Of a DNA stretch of 35,000 nt, positions 19,509 to 29,595 are shown one piece after another. A program made the translations under genes and the position numbers. The DNA lies in NCBI GenBank assembly GCA_963575745.1, contig CAUYUJ010014182.1, positions 238,342-273,341 on the forward strand, written 5' to 3'. The notes under the pieces were generated by a model. The model had not been told where the DNA came from. It did no database searches and worked only from the letters and a program-made list of their open reading frames with translations. Source of the DNA: Prorocentrum cordatum (lineage: Eukaryota > Sar > Dinophyceae > Prorocentrales > Prorocentraceae). The first letter of the stretch is position 1. The number at the start of each line of letters is the position of its first letter.

Positions 19509-19727
19509 CCATCGGGACAACCATCGGGACAACCATCGGGACAACCATCGGAACAACCATCGGGACAACCATCGGGACAATCATCGGGACAGTCATCGGG
19601 ACAACGATCGGGACAAGCACAACCATCAGGACAACCATCGGGACAATCATCGGGACAACGATCGGGACAACCACAACCATCAGGACAACCATCGGGACAA
19701 CCATCGAGACAACCATCGGGACAACCA
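19509..19727 (+). repeat. 12-bp CCATCGGGACAA minisatellite, ~18 copies
   Basis: CCATCGGGACAA units with TCATCGGGACAA, CGATCGGGACAA and CCATCAGGACAA variants, and a higher-order block repeated at 19618-19660 and 19672-19700. In one frame it encodes PSGQ repeats that join the upstream open frame to a stop at 19784. There are no spacers, so it is not CRISPR. Confidence 0.9.
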
Positions 19728-19866
19728 TATCCTCTCTCTCTTGTGTATTCCCACATCCCTCAGGAATTTGCCCTAAAGATGTGATCAACTATCTTGTGAG
19801 TACGTATCATGTGTATCATGTGTATCATGTACCATATGCATCATATGCAACAGATGTTCTGTGGAA

Positions 19867-19946
19867 GGCTTAACAACTTCTGTGGGTTAACAAGGCTTAA
19901 CAACTTCTGTGGGTGTACGAACGTAGGCTTAACAACTTCTGTGGGT
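19867..19946 (+). repeat. 21-bp direct repeat, three copies
   Basis: GGCTTAACAACTTCTGTGGG begins at 19867, 19894 and 19926. Upstream, TATCATGTGTATCATG repeats at 19804-19850. Confidence 0.85.
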
Positions 19947-20162
19947 GTGTACTCCACGCCAGTGTAGTAGCCACGGTCGTCCGCAGGCCACGAAGTGAAG
20001 TGTCCGAACGTCATAGGGCGGGAAGCTGGGTGTGGGTGGTGGCGAAGAGTCGTGTGGATATTTGGTAGAGCTTGCACTGCCCCCCCACAAAGTGGGGGTA
20101 TTGGCTGGCGTCGCATGAAAACCCTGGCACTGGTGAGAACACTGAGCGTTCGGGTAAAGTGA

Positions 20163-20919
20163 TTGTTGTTGTTGTTGTTGTTGTTGAACATTATTAATTC
20201 TAAAGAATAATTATTGTTGGGCCCCCTGGTGCACGCCCCCCCCGCCGCGCCTAGGCCGCAGCTACATTTTCATCATTTTCGTGAGGAAGCCTCAGGTAAA
20301 ACGGTGTGATCCAGATCCGGCTGTTTTGTTGTAGCTTTCCCTTGCAAAAAAACACTATAAAATGAATTTCTTGTTCTAACATATCCAAACTTCAAGAATC
20401 CCTTGCAAAAAATAAGGTAAAGTGGACATTCGCGCGCGCAAGACGAAATCCTTCCAAAACCTTAGTGTTCGTAGCGATTTTAACATAAAAACATCAAAAA
20501 ACCAATGGTTTTTCAACAAAAACTGTCAAAATCTCATCCCGCGCGCTCTTGCGGATTCGTAGGAAACCCAACACTTTTTAAACATTTCTGTCAAACGGGC
20601 TTTTGCGAACAACTTTTTCGAACTTCTGCAACAACGGTTGCGCACCTGCCAGGGCCATCATCCCTGTCAAATAATACCATGCGGGACACATTTGTTTTTT
20701 CTTCGCGCGCGCACGCCGTCGTCGTCGGCCGCGGGGCCCTGAATAGTAGCCACGGTCGTCCGCATGCCACGAAGTGAAGTGTCCGAACGTCATAGGGCGG
20801 GAAGCTGGGTGTGGGTGGTGGCGAAGAGTCGTTTGGAAATTTGGTAGAGCTTGAACCGGCCCCCCCACAAAGTGGGGGTATTGCCCGCCTCCTATGAAAA
20901 CCCTGGCACTGGTGAGAAC
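20163..20919 (+). repeat. Tandem duplication, copy 2 (TTG array, parts A' and B')
   Basis: A short TTG array (20163-20186) precedes part A' (20187-20718), a GTCGTCGTCGG junction and part B' (20744-20919). Substitutions relative to copy 1 are few. The minisatellite and 21-mers of copy 1 are absent. Confidence 0.9.
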
Positions 20920-20943
20920 GGAGTGTCCCCACGTGCTAGTAAT

Positions 20944-20945
20944 GG

Positions 20946-20989
<44 letters not shown>

Positions 20990-21107
20990 GAATGATGATG
21001 ATGCTGATGATGATGATGCTGATTATGATGAGGATGAGGATTAGCATGGTGATTACGATGCTGACGATGCTGGTGATGATGATGCTGCTGGTGATGATGA
21101 TGATGAC

Positions 21108-21168
<61 letters not shown>

Positions 21169-21170
21169 TT
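20944..21170 (+). repeat. TTG array passing into a GAT array
   Basis: TTG to 20990, then GAT triplets with GCT/GAC variants, near-pure from 21100 to 21165. It ends with the conserved GATGCCGATTGCAATGATG at 21171. Confidence 0.9.
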
Positions 21171-21195
21171 GATGCCGATTGCAATGATGACGATG

Positions 21196-21778
21196 GCGAA
21201 GGAGGAGCAGGAGGAGGAAGAGGAGGAGGAGGAGGAGGGTGAGGAGGAGGAGGAGGAGGTGGAGGAGGGGGAGGAGTGGAAGAGGATCATGAGAAAGGGG
21301 GAGGAGGAGGGCAAGGGAGAAGGGGGAGGAAGGTGAGGAGCGGGAGAGGGAGGAGGAGGGAGGAAGAGGAGGAGGAGGAGGAGGGGGAGGAGGAGGAGGA
21401 GGAGGAGGAGGGAGGAGGAGTAGGAGGAGGAGGAGGAGGAGGAGGAGGAGAGGAGGAGGAGGAAGAGGGAGAGGGAGGAGGAGGGAGGAGGAGAGGAGGA
21501 GGAGGGCAGGAGGAGGAAGGAGGAGGAAGGAAGGAGGAGGAGGAGGAGGAGGAGGAGGAGGGAGGAGGAGGAGGAGGAGGAGGATGAGGAGGAAGAGGAG
21601 GAGGAGGAGGAGGAGGAGGAGGAGGAGGAGGCAGAGGAGGAGGCAGAGGAGGAGGCAGAGGAGGAGACAGAGGAGGAGGCAGAGGAGGAGACAGAGGATG
21701 AGTTGGAGGATGAGCAGGAGGACAAGGAGGAGGAATAGCAAGAGGAGGAGGATGAGGAAGTGGAGGGGGAGGAGGGAG

Positions 21779-21780
<2 letters not shown>
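21196..21780 (+). repeat. ~580-bp AGG purine tract
   Basis: Almost every base is purine. It has a 12-bp sub-repeat GAGGAGGCAGAG near 21630-21700. Long Glu, Arg and Pro/Leu/Ser frames on both strands come from the array. Confidence 0.92.
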
Positions 21781-21819
<39 letters not shown>

Positions 21820-21908
21820 CATGATGATGCTGATGATGACGGTGATGATGATGCTGATGCTGCTGATGATGCTGATGATGCTGCTGCTGCTGAGGCTGAG
21901 GCTGATGC

Positions 21909-21965
<57 letters not shown>
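21781..21965 (+). repeat. (GAT)n array
   Basis: GATGATGATG with GCT interruptions, running into GATGACTCATGG at 21960 and a loose TTCATGATGG repeat. Confidence 0.92.
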
Positions 21966-22825
21966 CTCATGGTGATTCATGATGGTTCATGATGATGATG
22001 AGGAGGAGGAGGATGAGGAGAAGGAGGAGGGGGTGACGAGGACCAGTGCAAACCCGAGATCCATCAACGAAGTTGGAATCCATGTTCCCGCAAAGCTCCC
22101 TCTCCAAATGACCTTACAAGGGTTCATATCCAGTGGGAGAAGTACCCTGTGGGAGACAACTGTTTGTCGGAACTTTAACTCCACGAATCAGCCTTACCGT
22201 TGCGTCTTGACGATCCTTCGTCGTGCCAGATCACAGTTCTTGGGGCTCCAACACCGCGAACCAACGTAACTGCTGTGCCCTGACAATCCTGGAGGAAGAC
22301 GAGGAGAAGGAGCAAAGTGAACCCAGGTTGCGCCAGCGATGCTGCAATACGCCCTCCCGTCCCAAGTTCCGTCCTCATGAGTCCGTGTTGTTTCTTTTTC
22401 CCGCTACGGGGGTCACACCCTTGAACCAGCGAGAGCCTCGGTTTGAAAAGTCACCGCCCTCCATATGTGTAGGTGCTGCGCCGTGCCAGGGCGCGCGTTG
22501 CAGACCACCATCTCGTATTGTATTCAGCCTCGAACTCAGATCCCCGCCGTTGCACATGTGAGAGCCACTTCGAGTCGGCGAACGCACTGGATGGTTTGGC
22601 CCTTGCAACGCGCTGCAGTTTTCGAGCGCACGGCTCCGCGCAAAGCCGGCGGCGCCCCGCCCCCCCACCCCTCCTGTCCGCAGCGATGATGCCGCCGACG
22701 CGGCCTGCTGCCGTGGTCCCGACCCGACCGTTTGCAGCCATGTGGTCAGCGTTTCAGGGCCGCCCGCGCGCACTTCTCGGGGACGCCCCAGGGTGTCGCG
22801 TTCATGCTCGTGCATTTTTTAATAC

Positions 22826-22865
22826 AGCAGCACACCTCAGTCTTGCAGCACACCTCAGTCTTGCA
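22826..22865 (+). repeat. 19-bp direct repeat, two copies
   Basis: AGCACACCTCAGTCTTGC occurs twice in direct succession. Confidence 0.85.
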
Positions 22866-23028
22866 CGTCGGGCCGTACATGCTGAGGCAGTGCTGCAAAG
22901 TGCATGAGTCTAAGCTGAGTGGTGGAGACCAAGTGGTGCACGCTGCGCGGTGTCAGTAAAGTAGTGAGGCGTAGACACAGTCGTGTAAGCAAGGTGCTGC
23001 AACCAATATGGTGCATGCAGCGCGAGGC

Positions 23029-23194
23029 GACCACGGCCGCCCGCCAGGCGAACCCTCGGCCGGTGCAGGCCAGCGCACGTGGGCGCCTGCGAGGCGCCCA
23101 CGGCCGCCCACCAGGCGGCACTTCCGCGCACCCGCCCAGCTCACAGGGCGCCCACGAGGCGCCCACGGTCGCCTACCAGGCGAAGCCTCGGCCG
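23029..23194 (+). repeat. G+C-rich CCCACGGCCGCCCACCAGGC repeats
   Basis: The block CACGGCCGCCCGCCAGGCGA near 23029 recurs with changes near 23095 and 23159, the outer two 130 bp apart and both followed by CCTCGGCCGG. Open frames here are Ala/Pro/Arg-rich and not convincing. Confidence 0.7.
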
Positions 23195-23394
23195 GCACGA
23201 AACCTCGGCACACGAATCCAAGTACTTCAGGGCAATCAGTAGGACCCCCTCGGTACAGGCGCTGATGGGAGAAAGCGGTGCGGAATTCTCGGGCGAAACG
23301 CCCTGCCGCCTTGCCGACACGGCTTGTGGTGGTGCGACGGGGTGAGTTCTCAAGAAGGAAGGGGGGATGGACGTACGGGTCGGACAGGGGGAGG

Positions 23395-23455
23395 GAAAGG
23401 AGGTGGAGGCGGAGGAGGATCAAGAAGAGGAGGAGGAGGACGGGGAGGAGGAGGT
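23395..23455 (+). repeat. AGG purine tract
   Basis: GGAGGAGGACGGGGAGGAGG-type repeats next to module A of composite locus 2. Confidence 0.85.
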
Positions 23456-23514
23456 TCAGGTTCAGGATGAGGTTGAGATTTCAGGATGAAGATGAAGATT
23501 GGGATGAGACGTCA

Positions 23515-23622
23515 GGATGATGATGACGGTGATGATGCTGATGATGATGACGATGTTGATGCGGTGATGCTGGTGATGATGATTGTGATGGTAATGTTGA
23601 TGGTGATGCGGATGATGCTGCT

Positions 23623-23653
<31 letters not shown>

Positions 23654-23907
23654 ATGGTGACGATGACCTTGATGCTGATTGCAAAGGCAATGATGTGGAT
23701 GACCATGCTGATACTGCTGCTGATGATGATGATGATGATGATGTCGATGATGATAGTAATAATGCTGATGATGATCATGGCGATGCTGACGACTGTGATG
23801 ATGGTGAAGACGATGATATGATGATGGTTTTATTGATGCTGTTGCTGGTATTATTGATGATGATGCTGATGGTGATGCTGATGATGACGATGTCGACGAT
23901 GACGATT

Positions 23908-23950
<43 letters not shown>

Positions 23951-24082
23951 CGATGATGCTGTTAATGATGATGCTGATGATGACACTGCTTATGATGATG
24001 GCGATGCGGATGATGACACTGGTGATGATGATGATGATGATGATGATTATGATGATGATGATGATGATGATGATGGTGATGC

Positions 24083-24117
<35 letters not shown>

Positions 24118-24992
24118 GTACTGGTGTGATGATCGTACTGATGGTGGTGATATCGATGCTGATGCTGATGCTTGTGATGCTTCTGCTGATGATGATGATC
24201 ATGATGAGGATTACGACTGTGATGATGGTGAAGACGATGATCTGATGATGGTGTTATTGAGGCTGTTGCTGGTATTATTGAAGATGATGCTGATTGCTGC
24301 GGTGGTTGTGATGATGCTGCTGCTGAGGACGATGCTGCTCCTGATGATGATGCTGATTCTGGTGGTGATGATGATGGTGGTGGTGATGATGAGGACGATC
24401 ATGCTGATGCTGATGCTAATGATGATGATGATGATGATGATGCTGATGCTGATGATGATGATTATGATGATGATGATCATGATGATGACGATGTCGATGA
24501 CGATGACGATGATGATGAGGATGATGCTGTTAGTCATGATGCTGATGATGGCAATGCTGATGATGATGATGATGAGGGTGACACTGATGACACTGGTGAT
24601 GATGATCATACGGATGGTGATGATGCTGCTGATGCTGATAATTGTGATGATGCTGATGATGATTATCATGATGCTGCTGATGATTATGATGATGCTGCTG
24701 ATGATGATGATGATGATGGTGGCTGTGATGCTCATGATGATGCGGATGCTGCTGATAATAGTGCTGCTGCTGATGATGGTGATGGTGATGGTGATGGCGA
24801 TGGTGATGGTGATGATGATCATTATGATGAGTATGCTGATGGTGATGATGCTGATGACGATGACGATGATGATGACGATGACGATGATGATGATGATGAT
24901 TATGATGATGATGATGATGATGATGGTGATGCTGATGGGGATGCTGATGATGATGGTGCTGATGATGATGATGATGATCATGACGATGAGGC

Positions 24993-25033
<41 letters not shown>

Positions 25034-25100
25034 GCGGTGGTGGTGGAGGTCGTATTGGTGACGATGATGATGCTGATTATGATGATGCTGATGATGATGG

Positions 25101-25135
<35 letters not shown>

Positions 25136-25333
25136 GTGATGATGCTGCTGATGATGATGGTGATGATGATGCGGATGGTGATGATGATGATCATGATGAT
25201 GGTATTGGTGGTGATGATGTTGATAATGTTGATGCTGATGATGGTGATGATGATGATGACGATGATGATGGAGCTGCTGCTGATGATGACGATGATGATG
25301 CTGATGATGATGATGGTGGTGATGATGAGGATC

Positions 25334-25389
<56 letters not shown>

Positions 25390-25421
25390 CATGATGATGA
25401 GGCTGATGATGATGATGATGC

Positions 25422-25517
<96 letters not shown>

Positions 25518-25535
25518 GGAGGAGGAGGAAGAGGA
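23515..25535 (+). repeat. ~2-kb GAT/GCT trinucleotide array
   Basis: About 2 kb of GAT triplets with interspersed GCT, GAC, GGT, CAT and TAT. It is purest at 25425-25515 and ends with GAGGAGGAGGAAGAGG. A sub-block GACTGTGATGATGGTGAAGA recurs at 23789 and 24215, so there is higher-order duplication. The ~500-residue Met/Leu and Ile frames are artefacts of the array. Confidence 0.95.
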
Positions 25536-25621
25536 TGATTCGGATGGTGAGGATGATGCTGCTGAGAAGAGGAGCTGCAGCTGTCGCAGCATCAGCGGCG
25601 GCGGCTCTGGGGCCACTTGCG

Positions 25622-25972
25622 TCAGCGCGGGAAGGATGAGGAGCACATCGTTCGCTCCCTCCTGCTCCTCCTCCCTCTCCTCCAGCGGCGCGTGCGAGTC
25701 TCTCTGGCGGCCGGAGCTCGTTGAACGGGAGCCAGCAGACACTTGCGTCGCCCCTGAAACAGGGCGGCTCCCTCGAGGGTGGCTTGTTGTCTTGGGCAGC
25801 GGCCACTCTCAGGGGGGAGGGGTCTGCCAGCCAGGGCGTCTAGACTAGGCATACAGGGGAGCACCGCGGAGACCAGGTCGACAATGCCGTCCGCCGCGAG
25901 CATTCCCGAGTGCCCGCCAGCCTCGGGTCCTTCTGCTCGCAGTGCCGTGCCGTCCAGCCTGCCAGCCCGCAT
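25622..25972 (-). CDS. Hypothetical minus-strand reading frame
   Basis: A 116-residue frame starting MRAGRLDGTALRAEGPEAGG reads like protein for its first ~75 residues (GMLAADGIVDLVSAVLPCMP), then becomes Arg-rich. A plus-strand frame over the same bases is also open. The region is one of the few of normal complexity between the large GAT array and the TCC tract. I do not recognise a family. Confidence 0.2.
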   Translation of the reverse strand: MRAGRLDGTALRAEGPEAGGHSGMLAADGIVDLVSAVLPCMPSLDALAGRPLPPESGRCPRQQATLEGAALFQGRRKCLLAPVQRAPAARETRTRRWRRGRRSRRERTMCSSSFPR

Positions 25973-26044
25973 TAGGCTTCAGCGCCCCCGCCCAGCTCGG
26001 CGCCGCCAGCTCAACGAGCCGACTCTGGCCCTGCTGCTGCGGCT

Positions 26045-26180
26045 GATGTTGCTCCTCCTCCTGTCCTGGCCTCCTCCTCCTCCTCCTCCTCCATCTTCTC
26101 CTCGCTCCTCCTGATTCTCCTCCCCCTCCTCCCCCTCCTCCTCCTCCTCCTCCTCCCCCTCCTCGCTCTTCCTTCCTCCT
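26045..26180 (+). repeat. TCC pyrimidine tract
   Basis: CTCCTCCTCCTCCTCCTCC-type repeats with CCCTCC variants. Confidence 0.9.
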
Positions 26181-26184
26181 CATT

Positions 26185-27780
26185 CAGTCGAGGGTGGTGC
26201 CGAAGCGATTGGCAGGAGCGCCGGATCTCTTGTGTACCAGTTTCCGGTACTGCAGACATGGCGAAGGTTCTCTGAGCCTGCAGGTCCGCCTCATAATTTC
26301 TGGACTCCTCGCCTTCTCCCTCCCCCTTCTCCCCCTCGTCCCCTTCCTTCCAACTCACTCGTGGGAATGTCCCAGGGGTCGGCACTTATACATGTGTGGG
26401 GTTGGGTGCACGTTTCTCATGTCGTAGTTTATGATGACTCCCTCAGTTGATGGTTCAGCAGTGGTTGCGGGTAGTATAGTAATGAGTCGTCGACTCATGA
26501 GTTGAAGGAGCCTTGTTCACGGCAATCTTCTGCCAATCGGAAGGCACACCTTCGGATAATTGGCCAGGGGTCAGCTCGGACTCGCCGCCAACAGACAACA
26601 AAGGCGGCGATGAGGAGGTACTTTGTTTCAAGATAACGTTGTGATGGCGCCCGCTCCACTCTACTCCTCCTTCGTCCTCGCCCCCCTCCCCCTGTTCTTT
26701 CTGCCCGCGCTCCTGCCCCCTGCCTGCTGGGGGGGCGAGCGGAGGCAGGGAGCTGCTGCGCCCAGGTCGGACCCGTTCCACTCGTGCCTGTGCAAGAGGT
26801 GGGAGAAGACCTTTAAGACCGCCGACCCGCGCCGCGCACGCCACCGCACGGGGTTCAGAGGCAACGTTCGGGGGGGACAGGCTTACAGTCGGGAGCTTTC
26901 GGACAGCGTGCCACTACGCCCGTTCTGGCCCACCACGCTTCGGCGCGACGCGCTATCCACGTCCCTGTCCCGAAGCGTCAACGCTCAAGCTTCTACCGAC
27001 CTCCCGCCCCGCGGAGCCGAGCGACGCGCCATCCGCTTGCGAGGCATAGCGTTTCGCCGGGGCCGCCGCCGCGACACGCTGAGCAAGAGTTCCCGACCGT
27101 AGGGGGGGGCGCATCGACCCCGACTCGCCCATTCATCGCCGACAGGGCCCCCACAGCCCACCCCGCCCGCGACCACGCGCATTGCTACAATCGGGGGCCT
27201 GTCGCGGATCAGTCGGCGATGTATCGCCGATTGCAGGTCGATGTTTCCCCCCCCGGGCTGGTCCCCCCCTGACGTTCCCCCCTCATGGGGGGAGAGCGTA
27301 CTCTATCTTCGCGATGTGCAGACCCCGCGCCCAGGAGCCAGGTTTCGAAGATTCGCCCATGGGCTTCGTGGGTGCCGTCTCGCTCGACGGATCATGGTGC
27401 AGTCTTCGTTCTCCTGCCCACGGCGTGGAGGTCTCAAGTCTGCTGTGGCCGACGCGCGTATCAATCATGATGTCCAGCTGTACTGACTGCACGCGTTCAT
27501 CACGAGCTGTCTATAGAGATCGGGTGTGTCTTGAGTGCGTGCAGTCATTGGTAGTTAACCCGTGGTAGTCAATCAAGGCTACCTGCTCCCTCATTTGTGG
27601 GCAGCACATGCACGGTGTAGCCACCTTTTTCCAAACAGCTGCCGCTACATACGATCGAGTTCACGTGATTCGAATGCTGAGCTAAGCCAACATACGTACA
27701 CAGGTCAGTGTGGATGCGCCTCTTAACGTTGATCTTTCTCACGTGCAACCACTCATGGCAGCCAGCATGCTATTTCGCTG
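26185..27780. other. 1.6-kb unique spacer, no confident gene
   Basis: Normal-complexity sequence. The longest frames are 26623-27102 plus (ending in Arg-rich sequence) and 26455-26844 minus, neither with a recognisable domain. GTCGGCGATGTATCGCCGAT at about 27210-27230 is a near-palindrome and is similar to the GCATCGGCGAT repeats at 34786-34875. Confidence 0.35.
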
Positions 27781-28213
27781 CAGTTCTTGGGTGCCGATTC
27801 TGTAGAAGACGGTGAGCGCTGCTGTCCTCTGCGGCGATCGCTTCTCAAGCTGCTCTTCGGCATGGCATGCCCGGCATCGCACTGGAAGGAGCAAAGACAA
27901 CCGAAGCGGCAGGTGCGTGCGTGGCGAGGCGCGCCTCTGGCCCCGAGTGCACGGCATCTGCTCGTCTTCCCCTGTCTGGCAGTGCCGCTGCGACCTCGAA
28001 CCGCCGCGCAGCTTGGGCCCAATCCCCCCCCGCCATCCCGCCCGAGCCTCCCCCCGTGCCTTTGCCGCCCTCGCCGTCCTCGTCTCCGCTTCTGCCGATC
28101 TGCCCCTCTCTGCCTCTCGACCTCCTGTCCCTCCGCCTCCCTGTGCCCCTCCATGTCTGAGTCTCTCCGTCTCTCCGTCTCCTCCGTCCCGCTGCTCCAG
28201 TGCTTCAGCACAT
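27781..28213. other. Spacer with competing open frames, no confident gene
   Basis: Two plus frames and one minus frame are open. The 27787 plus frame begins MGADSVEDGERCCPLRRSLL and looks moderately protein-like for ~85 residues before turning into repeat translation. CCGTCTCTC-type repeats begin at about 28080. Confidence 0.25.
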
Positions 28214-28303
28214 CGGCCTCTCCTCCTTCTCCCCCTCCCCCTCCTCCTCCTTCTCCTCCTCCTCCTCCTCCTCCTCCTCCTCCTCCTCCTCCTCCTCCTC
28301 CAT
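28214..28303 (+). repeat. TCC array
   Basis: CTCCTCCTCCTCCTCC, pure from 28254. It immediately precedes module A of composite locus 3. Confidence 0.92.
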
Positions 28304-28470
28304 TCTTTTTCCTTATAAATAACCTGTCCCTGTCGCACCCCGAGGCCAGTTTTTTGGGCGGGCCGGGCGTTTCGCTTGAGACTTCCTCACCATTTATGAT
28401 TCTGAAATTTAAAATTACCCCAGTGCGACCCTACCTAGCAGTTGGAGCCCCTAGGAAAGCAGCATTAGTT

Positions 28471-28852
28471 GCTATGCTATGCTATGCTATGCTATACCAT
28501 GCTACGCTGCGCTATGCTATGCTATGGTATGCTATGCTATGCTGCGCTATGCTATGCTATGTTATGCTAAGCTATGCGATGTCATGCTGCGCTGTGCTAA
28601 GCTATGCAATGCTATGCTGCGCTATTCTATGCTATACTGGGCTATGCTATGATCTGCTGTGCTGCGCTATGCTATGCTATGCTATGCTATGCTATGCTAT
28701 GCTTCGCGGTGCTATGCTGTGCTGTGCTGTGCTGCGCTGTGCTATGCTATGCTATGCTATGCTGCGCTATGCTATGCTGTGCTGGGCTATGCTATGATCT
28801 GCTGTGCTGCGCCATGTAATGCTATGCTATGCTGTGGTCTGTTATGCAAAAA
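28471..28852 (+). repeat. (GCTAT)n satellite with 145-bp higher-order period
   Basis: ATGCTATGCTATGCTATGC pentamers with GCTGC and GCTGT variants. CTGGGCTATGCTATGATCTG starts at 28637 and again at 28782, giving a 145-bp higher-order unit. Frames rich in Cys/Tyr/Met/Leu come from the pentamer. Confidence 0.92.
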
Positions 28853-28855
28853 CTC

Positions 28856-28970
28856 AGCGAAGCTAAGATGAAGCTAAACTAAGCTAAGACAAACCTGAGC
28901 TAATATGAAGCTAAGCTAAGCTAATATGACATAAACTAAGCCAAGATGAGATAAGCAACGCTAAGCTAAG
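28856..28970 (+). repeat. AGCTAA repeats
   Basis: GAAGCTAAGCTAAGCTAA-type units, with ATGA and ACTA variants, directly after the GCTAT array. Confidence 0.8.
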
Positions 28971-29595
28971 GGGACGTAACTGAGGGGAACCGCGGGGCGG
29001 ATACCGGATACCGCGGAACCGCGGGGCCCTTTAAGCACATAGAGTAAGAACCCTTCTAGGCAGAGCCTAGGTAGGGAATAATTGGCAACAGTTTAGGAAA
29101 ACCCGTTTTCAATATGTGGTTCTCGGCTTAGCGCCGCGCACATTCGTTTTAAATATGTGCAAGAGTTTCACGGATTGAGGACGGCTCCTTTTCAACATGT
29201 GGCTCTCGCCTTCGCGCCGCGCACATTCGTTCATACAATTTGCAAGGGTTCACGGGTTCCCACGATCAACGTACCAGAAATGTTGTTGTGGAAGGATTCA
29301 GGATTTTGCGGGTGCAGCAGTTCCGTTCGTTGACGGTGATGAAATCCCAAGAATCGCGTTCTGGCACGACCCAGGATCGTCAAGACGCAACAGTCAGGTT
29401 GATCCGTGGCGTTGGAATCCCGAGAACAATGTTTTGGTATGCTTCCTGGTTTTCAAACGGTTGTTTTCCAACGCGGCAGATCCCTCAATGGAGCTGAACC
29501 GTTGCAGGGGCCTGCGACGAGGGAGCTTGGAGGGAGGGTGTGCTCCAACATCGTTGATGGCCCTTGGGTCTACACTGGTCCTCCTTCCGGTGCAG

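Larger units (their letters stand above)
18961..20140 (+). repeat. Tandem duplication, copy 1 (parts A and B)
   Basis: Part A (18961-19497) and part B (19965-20140) recur as 20187-20718 and 20744-20919. Part A contains GAGGAAGCCTCAGGTAA, two CCCTTGCAAAAAA stretches and a segment with ~60 open codons. Part B contains a perfect 7-bp hairpin with AAA loop (20082-20098, CCCCCAC/GTGGGGG). In copy 1, parts A and B are separated by a 12-bp minisatellite and a triplicated 21-mer; in copy 2 they are 25 bp apart. Confidence 0.9.
22038..23345 (-). repeat. Composite dispersed repeat, locus 2
   Basis: Reverse orientation. Module Z at 22038-22070 (GAGGACCAGTGCAAACCC), ~75-bp units around 22190-22300 (core 22198-22250), an ~82-bp unit piece at 22429-22466 and module A at 23283-23345. 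Between the 82-bp piece and module A lies about 800 bp of other sequence, including G+C-rich repeats at 23029-23194. Confidence 0.7.
28331..29584 (+). repeat. Composite dispersed repeat, locus 3
   Basis: Forward orientation. Module A (28331-28387, TGTCGCACCCCGAGG), two ~82-bp units (29102-29264, 83-bp spacing), ~75-bp units (about 29290-29440, core 29341-29394) and module Z (29551-29584, TCGTTGATGGCCCTTGG). Modules A and the 82-bp units are separated by the GCTAT minisatellite. Confidence 0.75.

Noticed and set aside
19509-19727. CRISPR-like regular repeats
   Set aside because: The 12-bp units are contiguous with no unique spacers, and the sequence is eukaryotic.
24211-25806. A 531-codon Ile-rich minus-strand frame
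   Set aside because: GAT array in the ATC register. Only the first ~80 codons (outside the array) have normal complexity, and they were not strong enough to call in this frame.
28604-28871. Tyr/Ala/Met/Leu/Cys frames resembling membrane segments
   Set aside because: GCTAT pentamer array translated in successive phases.
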